This document shows positions 6,043-10,744 of a stretch of 10,744 nucleotides of DNA, in pieces. Within the stretch, counting starts at the first letter, position 1; each line of letters opens with the position of its first letter. The position numbers and the translations under genes are program-made. The DNA is from an uncultured Oscillospiraceae bacterium (GTDB lineage: Bacteria > Bacillota > Clostridia > Oscillospirales > Oscillospiraceae), in the NCBI GenBank assembly GCA_944385645.1, contig CALWYA010000039.1, positions 1 to 10,744 of the forward strand, read 5' to 3'. Below the pieces are notes generated by a model. The model saw only the letters and a program-made list of their open reading frames with translations, was not told where the DNA came from and did no database searches.

Positions 6043-7107
6043 TCAATCCACCTGCTCCGCCTTTAATCGTTCCGCCTGGTCGGCGGCGGACAGGGCGTCG
6101 ATGAGCTCGTCCAGGTCCCCGTCCATGACGCTGTCGATCTTGTACAGGGTCAGGCCGATGCGGTGGTCGGTGACCCGGCCCTGGGGGAAGTTATAGGTGC
6201 GGATGCGCTCGTTGCGCATGCCGGTACCCACCTGGCTGCGGCGCTGCTGGGTGTACTCGCTGGTGATCTTCTCCTGCTCCGCCTCGTACAGCCGAGAGGC
6301 CAGAATCCGCATAGCCTTGTCCCGGTTCTGGAACTGGCTGCGCTCCTGCTGGCACTCCACGACCGTGCCCGTGGGCTTGTGGATCAGGCGGACGGCGGAG
6401 GAGGTCTTGTTCACGTGCTGTCCCCCCGCACCGGAGGAGCGGAACACCTGCATCTCGATGTCCGCCGGGTCGATCCGGACGTCGGCCTCCTCCATCTCGG
6501 GCAGGACGGCCACCGTGGCGGTGGAGGTGTGGACCCGGCCCCCGGACTCGGTCTCGGGGACCCGCTGGACCCGGTGGACACCGCTCTCGAACTTCAGCCG
6601 GGACCAGGCGCCGTCCCCCTCGATCGTAAAGGAGATCTCCTTGATCCCGCCCAGCTCGGTCTCGCTGGCGCTGTCCACCTCCACCTTCCAGCCCCGGCCC
6701 TCGGCGTACATGGCGTACATCCGATACAGGGAGTGGGCGAACAGAGCGGCCTCCTCCCCTCCCACCCCGGCCCGGATCTCCACGATGACGTTCTTGCCGT
6801 CGTTGGGGTCCCGGGGCAGCAGCAGGAGCTGGAGCTGCCGCTCCAGTTCCGGCAGGGCGTCCAGGGCCTGCTGATACTCCTCCCGGGCCAGTTCCCGCAT
6901 CTCCGGGTCCTCCATCAGGGCCTGGGCCTGATCCCGGGCCTCCAGGGTGCGCCGATAGGTCCGGTAGGTGTCCACCAGAGGCTGCAGCTCCGCCTGTTCC
7001 TTGTTCAGTTTGGCCACCAGGGCCGGGTCGCCGTAGGTCTCCGGGGCGGCCAGCCGCGCCTCGATCTGACTGTATTTCGCCTCCACGGCCGCCAGCTTGT
7101 CCAGCAT
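6043..7107 (-). CDS. prfA: Peptide chain release factor 1
   Basis: A 354-residue class I release factor that reads UAA and UAG in the ribosomal A site and triggers peptide release. The codon-reading tripeptide PxT is PET (184-186) within VQRVPETESGGRVHTS, marking it as RF1 rather than RF2. The catalytic loop SSGAGGQHVNKT has GGQ at 228-230, whose Gln is normally methylated by PrmC. The N-terminal helical domain (about 1-95) and the RF1 region EIRAGVGGEEAALF (110-123) are intact. The start is ATG at 7107, with AGGAG 10 nt upstream (7118-7122). In many Firmicutes prfA is followed by prmC and sua5; here sua5 follows two genes later and prmC is not in the window. Confidence 0.98.
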   Translation of the reverse strand: MLDKLAAVEAKYSQIEARLAAPETYGDPALVAKLNKEQAELQPLVDTYRTYRRTLEARDQAQALMEDPEMRELAREEYQQALDALPELERQLQLLLLPRDPNDGKNVIVEIRAGVGGEEAALFAHSLYRMYAMYAEGRGWKVEVDSASETELGGIKEISFTIEGDGAWSRLKFESGVHRVQRVPETESGGRVHTSTATVAVLPEMEEADVRIDPADIEMQVFRSSGAGGQHVNKTSSAVRLIHKPTGTVVECQQERSQFQNRDKAMRILASRLYEAEQEKITSEYTQQRRSQVGTGMRNERIRTYNFPQGRVTDHRIGLTLYKIDSVMDGDLDELIDALSAADQAERLKAEQVD

Positions 7108-7125
7108 AGACTTCAGTCTCCTATC

Positions 7126-7227
7126 TCATGGTCCGTATTTTTGCCGCCTTCCGCCCCGGTTTTGTTTCTCCCCATTCCGCTTTGCGTTCCACAGGGCGGG
7201 AACACGCAAAGGAATGGAGATTTTCAT
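7126..7227 (-). CDS. Possible 33-codon leader ORF upstream of prfA
   Basis: An ATG three bases past the hairpin after the ydcF-like gene opens a 33-codon frame. It begins MKISIPLRVPALW, ends RRQKYGP, is strongly basic, and stops just before the prfA ribosome site. The only Shine-Dalgarno-like sequence (GGAGG, 10 nt upstream) would be buried in the GC-rich hairpin at 7231-7251. The ORF also contains the long imperfect inverted repeat at 7172-7217. It could be a leader peptide or chance; I favour chance slightly. Confidence 0.2.
   Translation of the reverse strand: MKISIPLRVPALWNAKRNGEKQNRGGRRQKYGP
7172..7217. repeat. Long imperfect inverted repeat in the prfA leader
   Basis: CCATTCC (7172-7178), TTTGCG (7181-7186) and TTCC (7187-7190) pair with GGAA (7199-7202), CGCAAA (7205-7210) and GGAATGG (7211-7217). 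That gives 17 base pairs with a 2-nt bulge on each side and an 8-nt loop. It lies in the 151-nt gap between the ydcF-like gene and prfA. No U-run follows on the minus strand, so it is more likely a leader fold or a small dispersed repeat than a terminator. Confidence 0.6.
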
Positions 7228-7230
7228 AAT

Positions 7231-7251
7231 CCCCGCCCCTCCGGGACGGGG
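7231..7251 (-). terminator. GC-rich hairpin after the ydcF-like gene
   Basis: CCCCGTCCC pairs with GGGGCGGGG (9 bp, one G-U) around a 3-nt loop, 7 nt after the TAA stop. The placement suits a terminator, but the following bases are ATTATG rather than a U-run. It may be a weak or factor-assisted terminator, or a 3'-end stabilising structure. Confidence 0.45.
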
Positions 7252-7258
7252 ACCGCGT

Positions 7259-7894
7259 TTACCGGTCCAGAAGGAAGGACTTCACCAGGGCCAGGGGCTC
7301 CCGGACGTACATGTACAGCCGGGCGGGCAGGTCGCTGGAGGGGGCGGCCAGGGTGGACACCTCTCCAAACCCCGCCCGCTGGGCCAGCATCCGGGCCCGG
7401 GTCAGGTGGAAGCCGTTGGACACCACCAGCACCCCCTGGGACTCGTCGGCGTCCGCCTGGTCCAGCAGGGCCCGGGAGTATTGGAAATTCTGGAAGGTGT
7501 TGTGGGAGCCCTCCTCCAGCAGGAGCTGCTCCTCCGGCACCCCGCCGGCCATCAGATAGTCGGCCATGGCCCGGGCCTCGGTGGTGGGCTCGTCGGGCCC
7601 CTGCCCTCCGGAGACCACCACGGTGACGTCCTTATGGTCCTCCCAGTAGTCCAGGGCCTCGTCCAGCCGGTCCCGGAGCAAAACGGAGGGGCCGTCCTGC
7701 CGCACCTGACAGCCCAGGACGATCATCACCTGGGGGTCCCCCTGGACCTGGTCGTGGGCCCCCCACAGCACCGCCCCCAGCAGGGCGGCGAAGGACAGGG
7801 CCCCCGCCAGCACCAGGGCCAGCAGGACCTTCCACCAGCTGCCGCCGCGCCGGCCCCCCTTATAGCTGTAAACCTCGATCTTTCTTCTGCTCAT
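7259..7894 (-). CDS. YdcF/DUF218 family membrane-anchored protein
   Basis: A 211-residue protein with a basic N-terminus, one membrane segment (about 22-46) and a DUF218 (YdcF/SanA/ElyC-like) domain that the positive-inside rule would place outside the membrane. Family motifs are VLGCQV (59-64), LRDRLDEAL (73-81), VVSGGQG (93-99) with the following TEARAM (105-110), the EEGSHNTFQN region (127-136) and SNGFHLTRA (159-167). Characterised relatives SanA and ElyC affect envelope integrity and peptidoglycan or lipid-carrier metabolism; the biochemical activity remains poorly defined. It overlaps the ABC-F gene by ATGA and has AGGAGG 7 nt before the start (7902-7907), so translation is coupled. Proximity to murF fits an envelope role but is only suggestive. 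Confidence 0.9.
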   Translation of the reverse strand: MSRRKIEVYSYKGGRRGGSWWKVLLALVLAGALSFAALLGAVLWGAHDQVQGDPQVMIVLGCQVRQDGPSVLLRDRLDEALDYWEDHKDVTVVVSGGQGPDEPTTEARAMADYLMAGGVPEEQLLLEEGSHNTFQNFQYSRALLDQADADESQGVLVVSNGFHLTRARMLAQRAGFGEVSTLAAPSSDLPARLYMYVREPLALVKSFLLDR

Positions 7895-9789
7895 CCCCGG
7901 GCCTCCTCCAGCTGGGCGGACAGGGCCTCCCAGGTCCCGTACAGCTTCAGGATCTCCTCCTCCAGGGCCTCCCGCTGCTCATACAGCTCCTGGAGCTTCA
8001 GATAGTCGGCGGAGGCCTCCTGGATCTGCTGCTCCAGCTCGTCCATCTGCTCCTCCGCCTTGCCCACCGCCCGCTCGGCGGCGGCCACCTCCTTCTCCAG
8101 GTTCTTGGTGCCGCCGGGGCGCTTGGGCTTGTCCTTTTTGGGCTCCTCCTTGGCCGGCGCGGGGGCGGCCGCCTGGAGCTTCTTTGCCTTGGCGGCCTGA
8201 TACTCCCCGTAGGTGCCCTTGAAATCGGTGATGCGGCCGTCCTCCAGCATCCAGATGCGGGTGGCGAACCGCTCGATGAAATAGCGGTCGTGGGAGACGA
8301 AGAGCAGATTGCCCTCGTACTCCTCCACCGCCTCCTCGATCCACTCCCGGCTCTGGATGTCCAGGTGGTTGGTGGGCTCGTCCAAAATCAGCAGGTTGAT
8401 CTTGGCGTCCATGAGCATGCACAGCCGCAGCCGGGACAGCTCGCCGCCGGACAGGGCGGACACCGGCTTGAACACGTCCTCCCCCCGGAACTTGAAGGTG
8501 GCCAGCCGGTTCCGGGCGGTGGAGGCAGTGCAGTCCTGGTCGTAGATCAGGGTGTCCACCAGGGTGCGCTCCGGGTGGTCGAAGTGGATGACCTGGGGCA
8601 GGTAGCCCACCTTTACAGTGGGCCCCATGCGCACCTTTCCGGCGTCCGCTGTCTCCTCCCCCAGGATGATTTTGAGAAGGGTGGATTTGCCAGTTCCGTT
8701 GTCCCCCAGCAGGGCGATGCGCTCGCCCCCCTCCACCTCCAGGTCCACGTCGGAGAACAGAGTCCGGCCGTCAAAGGCCTTGGCCAGGTGCTTGATAGAC
8801 AGCACCTCGTCTCCCCGGAACTCCCGCTCCCCGAAGCGCACGGCCATCTTCCGCTCCTTTTTGGGGCGGTCGGTGACCCGCATGCGCTCGATGCGCTTCT
8901 CCATGGACTTCACCCGCTTGAAGGTCTTGTCCATGCCGGAATAGGCCCACACCCGCATCTGGGCGGCGGCCTTCTCCAGCTGTTCGATCTTGGCCTGTTC
9001 CTTCTCGTACTGGCGCAGCTGCTCCTCGTACCGGCGCTCCTTCTCCACGGCGTAGAAGCTGTAATTGCCCGGGTAAAACTCCGCCCGGCCGTCCTTGATC
9101 TCCACGATCCGGTCCACCACCTGGTCCAGGAAATACCGGTCGTGGGAGACGGTGAGCACCGTGCCCTTGAACTTCTCCAGATACTCCTCCAGCCACTCGG
9201 TGGCCCGCAGATCCAGGTGGTTGGTGGGCTCGTCCAGCAGAAGGATGTCGGTGTCCTCCAGGATGAGCCGGCCCAGGTTCACTCGGGTCTTCTCCCCGCC
9301 GGACAGCTGGTCGAAGGGCCGCTGGCGCATGTCCTGGGGGATGGACAGGCCATTGCACACCTTGTTTTTATTGGTCTGAGTCTCATAGCCGCCCCCGGAC
9401 TGGTAGGCGGCGGTCAGCTTGTCGTACCGGGCGAGCAGGGCGGGGTCGCTCTCCCCCGCCGCCATTTTTGCGGCCAGGGAGGCCATCTCCTCCTCCATCT
9501 GGCGCAGGGGGGCAAAGGCGGTGTCCAGCACGTCCTCCACCGTATAGCCCGCCGGATAGACGGGGATCTGGGAGATGAGCCCCAGCCGCTTGCCCGGGGC
9601 GATGACCACCTCCCCCTCGTCATAGTCCATGACCCCGGTGAGGATGCGCAGCAGGGTGGTCTTGCCGCACCCATTGGGGCCCAGCAGTCCCACCCGCTCG
9701 CCGGCGTCCACCTGAAAGGTGAGGCCGTCCAGTATTTTTTTCCCAACCTCGAACTCCTTGACCAGGTTGGAAACGGAAATGTCGATCAT
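7891..9789 (-). CDS. ABC-F family ribosome-associated ATPase (YdiF/Uup-like)
   Basis: A 632-residue protein with two fused ATP-binding cassettes and no membrane segment, the hallmark of ABC-F proteins, which act at the ribosomal E site. Cassette 1 has Walker A GPNGCGKTT (37-45), signature LSGGE (162-166) and Walker B LLLDEPTNHLD with catalytic E187. Cassette 2 has GDNGTGKST (362-370), LSGGE (446-450) and LLILDEPTNHLD with E471. The charged linker between them (about 240-325) is the P-site tRNA interaction motif that reaches toward the peptidyl-transferase centre. A Lys/Pro-rich stretch (about 541-562) leads to a C-terminal coiled coil (about 563-632), as in Uup and YdiF. All catalytic residues are intact. 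It is probably a housekeeping translation factor rather than an antibiotic-resistance ABC-F, but this cannot be settled by eye. The start has GAGG 5 nt upstream. Confidence 0.95.
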   Translation of the reverse strand: MIDISVSNLVKEFEVGKKILDGLTFQVDAGERVGLLGPNGCGKTTLLRILTGVMDYDEGEVVIAPGKRLGLISQIPVYPAGYTVEDVLDTAFAPLRQMEEEMASLAAKMAAGESDPALLARYDKLTAAYQSGGGYETQTNKNKVCNGLSIPQDMRQRPFDQLSGGEKTRVNLGRLILEDTDILLLDEPTNHLDLRATEWLEEYLEKFKGTVLTVSHDRYFLDQVVDRIVEIKDGRAEFYPGNYSFYAVEKERRYEEQLRQYEKEQAKIEQLEKAAAQMRVWAYSGMDKTFKRVKSMEKRIERMRVTDRPKKERKMAVRFGEREFRGDEVLSIKHLAKAFDGRTLFSDVDLEVEGGERIALLGDNGTGKSTLLKIILGEETADAGKVRMGPTVKVGYLPQVIHFDHPERTLVDTLIYDQDCTASTARNRLATFKFRGEDVFKPVSALSGGELSRLRLCMLMDAKINLLILDEPTNHLDIQSREWIEEAVEEYEGNLLFVSHDRYFIERFATRIWMLEDGRITDFKGTYGEYQAAKAKKLQAAAPAPAKEEPKKDKPKRPGGTKNLEKEVAAAERAVGKAEEQMDELEQQIQEASADYLKLQELYEQREALEEEILKLYGTWEALSAQLEEARG

Positions 9790-9813
9790 AGCGTCCTCGT
9801 CTGTCTATGTGAT

Positions 9814-9832
9814 CCCTCCCGCGCGGGAAGGG
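9814..9832 (-). terminator. Short GC hairpin between murF and ABC-F
   Basis: On the minus strand, CCCTTCCC pairs with GGGAGGG (one bulged base) around a GCGC tetraloop, 4 nt after the murF TAA. The next bases are ATCACATAG, with no U-run. It lies within a 47-nt gap, so the two genes may still be read together. Weak terminator or processing structure. Confidence 0.35.
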
Positions 9833-9836
9833 TGTG

Positions 9837-10744
9837 TTACTCCTCCGGCGCCAGCTCCAGCAGCCGCTGGGTCAGCGCCTCCAGCTTCATGCCCCGGGAG
9901 GCCTTCACCAGCACGGTGCTGTCCGGCTCCAGGACCTGGGGCAGCAGGGCCTCGGCCTCCTCTCGGGTATCACAGGAGTGGACCTCCGGCACGCCGGCGG
10001 CCTCGGCCCCCCGGGCCAGCTCCCGGGACTGCTCCCCCACCGCCACCAGGCAGTGGATGCCCGCCCGGCCCAGGCACTCCCCCACCTCATAGTGGAGGGC
10101 GGGCGAGAAGGGGCCCAGCTCCAGCATATCCCCCAGCACGGCGATCTTCTTCCGGCCCGGCCCGTCGGCCAGCACGCTGACGGCCGCCCGCATGGACTGG
10201 GGGTTGGCGTTGTAGGTGTCGTCCAGGATGGTGATCCCCTTCGCCCGGCGCAGGATGTTCATGCGCATCCGGGTGGGGACAAACTGGGTCAGCCCCTGGG
10301 CGATCTCGTCGGGGGTCAGGCCGAAGCGTTCGGCCGCCGCCGCCGCGATGAGGGCGGGATAGACCATGTGCTCCCCCAGGGCGGGGATGCGCACCTCCCG
10401 GTCCATGCGGGGGGTGGTCAGCCTGCAGTGGATGTGGCTCACCCCGTCCCCCCCGGTGACCTGGGCCCGGTAGTCCATCCCCTCCCCGGTGCCGCAGAAG
10501 ACTGCGGGCACGGGGGTCTTTCCCCGGAGGGTGGACAGCAGGGGGTCGTCCCCGTTGAGGATGAGCAGGCCGTCCTTCTTGATGTGGGGCAGCAACTCGC
10601 ACTTGGCCCGGAAGATGTTCTCCCGGCTGCCCAGCCGCTCGATGTGGGCGTCCCCGATGTTGGTGATGACCCCCACGTCGGGCCGCACAATGTCCGCCAG
10701 GTAGTCGATCTCTCCAAAGCGGTCCATCCCCATCTCCAGCACGC
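9837..10744 (-). CDS. murF: UDP-MurNAc-tripeptide:D-Ala-D-Ala ligase (MurF), 3' part
   Basis: The C-terminal two-thirds (about 302 codons) of MurF, which adds D-Ala-D-Ala to UDP-MurNAc-tripeptide in the cytosol, using ATP, to complete the peptidoglycan precursor. The 5' end, including the ATP-binding GKT loop, lies beyond the right edge; the GTG at 10742 is an internal codon, not a start. Counting from that codon, EMGMDRFGEI (3-12), VGVITNIGDAHIE (23-35) and the AKCEL region with the family's carbamylated Lys (K47) come from the central domain. DDTYNANPQSM (174-184) is diagnostic for MurF, and VLGDMLELG (202-210) with VKASRGMKLE (279-288) are from the C-terminal domain. The usual HNxxN motif reads HMVYP (125-129), which is unusual. 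Confidence 0.95.
   Translation of the reverse strand, partial: VLEMGMDRFGEIDYLADIVRPDVGVITNIGDAHIERLGSRENIFRAKCELLPHIKKDGLLILNGDDPLLSTLRGKTPVPAVFCGTGEGMDYRAQVTGGDGVSHIHCRLTTPRMDREVRIPALGEHMVYPALIAAAAAERFGLTPDEIAQGLTQFVPTRMRMNILRRAKGITILDDTYNANPQSMRAAVSVLADGPGRKKIAVLGDMLELGPFSPALHYEVGECLGRAGIHCLVAVGEQSRELARGAEAAGVPEVHSCDTREEAEALLPQVLEPDSTVLVKASRGMKLEALTQRLLELAPEE

Noticed and set aside
7126..7227. Treating the 33-codon leader ORF as a confident gene
   Set aside because: Its ribosome site is inside a strong hairpin and a frame this short is expected by chance, so it is listed only at low confidence.
5057..7626. Long + strand frames opposite HAD, prfA and the ydcF-like gene
   Set aside because: Same cause: high GC leaves few stop codons in the complementary frames. 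The minus-strand genes carry all the catalytic motifs.
7891..9789. ABC-F gene as an antibiotic-resistance determinant
   Set aside because: Full-length YdiF/Uup-like layout with a C-terminal coiled coil and housekeeping neighbours; nothing visible points to a resistance subtype.
8290..10092. 600-codon open frame on the + strand opposite the ABC-F gene
   Set aside because: It lies directly antisense to a clear ABC-F gene. Its His/Gly/Leu/Val-rich composition is what the complement of GC-rich codons gives, and it has no recognisable motif.
1..10744. tRNA, rRNA, CRISPR, insertion sequences, phage or integrase signals
   Set aside because: No repeated spacer pattern, cloverleaf, rRNA stretch, transposase motif or terminal repeat pair was seen on either strand.

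Overview
The window comes from a GC-rich bacterial chromosome. Codon third positions are almost all G or C, and every recognisable gene lies on the minus strand. Gene content (clostridial-type CoaE, long-form Sua5, RF1 with a PET tripeptide, an M18 aminopeptidase with HIDSPRLD, strong AGGAGG ribosome sites) suggests a high-GC Clostridia member, most likely Oscillospiraceae (Flavonifractor/Pseudoflavonifractor-like). That placement is inference from sequence style, not a database match. Nothing looks mobile: there are no transposase, phage, CRISPR, tRNA or rRNA signals.

Layout in transcription order (right to left): murF (3' two-thirds only, open at the right edge; peptidoglycan precursor ligase) -> ABC-F ATPase -> YdcF/DUF218 membrane-anchored protein (ATGA overlap with ABC-F) -> 151-nt gap with two hairpins and a possible 33-codon ORF -> prfA (release factor 1) -> 85-aa protein of unknown function -> HAD phosphatase -> Sua5 threonylcarbamoyl-AMP synthase (GTG start, GTGA overlap with HAD) -> 90-nt gap -> a single ORF joining an XRE-type helix-turn-helix, four membrane segments and a complete dephospho-CoA kinase -> M18 aminopeptidase (its ribosome site overlaps the preceding stop) -> 61-nt gap with a hairpin -> SLC13/ArsB-type permease -> nucleotidyltransferase (5' end only, open at the left edge).

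Most of this is housekeeping. Translation (prfA, Sua5 for tRNA t6A, ABC-F), envelope synthesis (MurF, perhaps YdcF) and CoA synthesis are strung together with short gaps or overlaps, so several are probably co-transcribed. The item most worth a second look is the HTH-membrane-CoaE ORF. It would place the last step of CoA synthesis on a membrane-anchored putative DNA-binding protein, unless it is two genes merged by a one-base indel. Secondary points are the structured prfA leader, two hairpins whose T-runs face the antisense direction, the uncharacterised 85-aa protein, and an altered HNxxN motif in MurF. All stretches without a confident gene are shorter than 300 bases.
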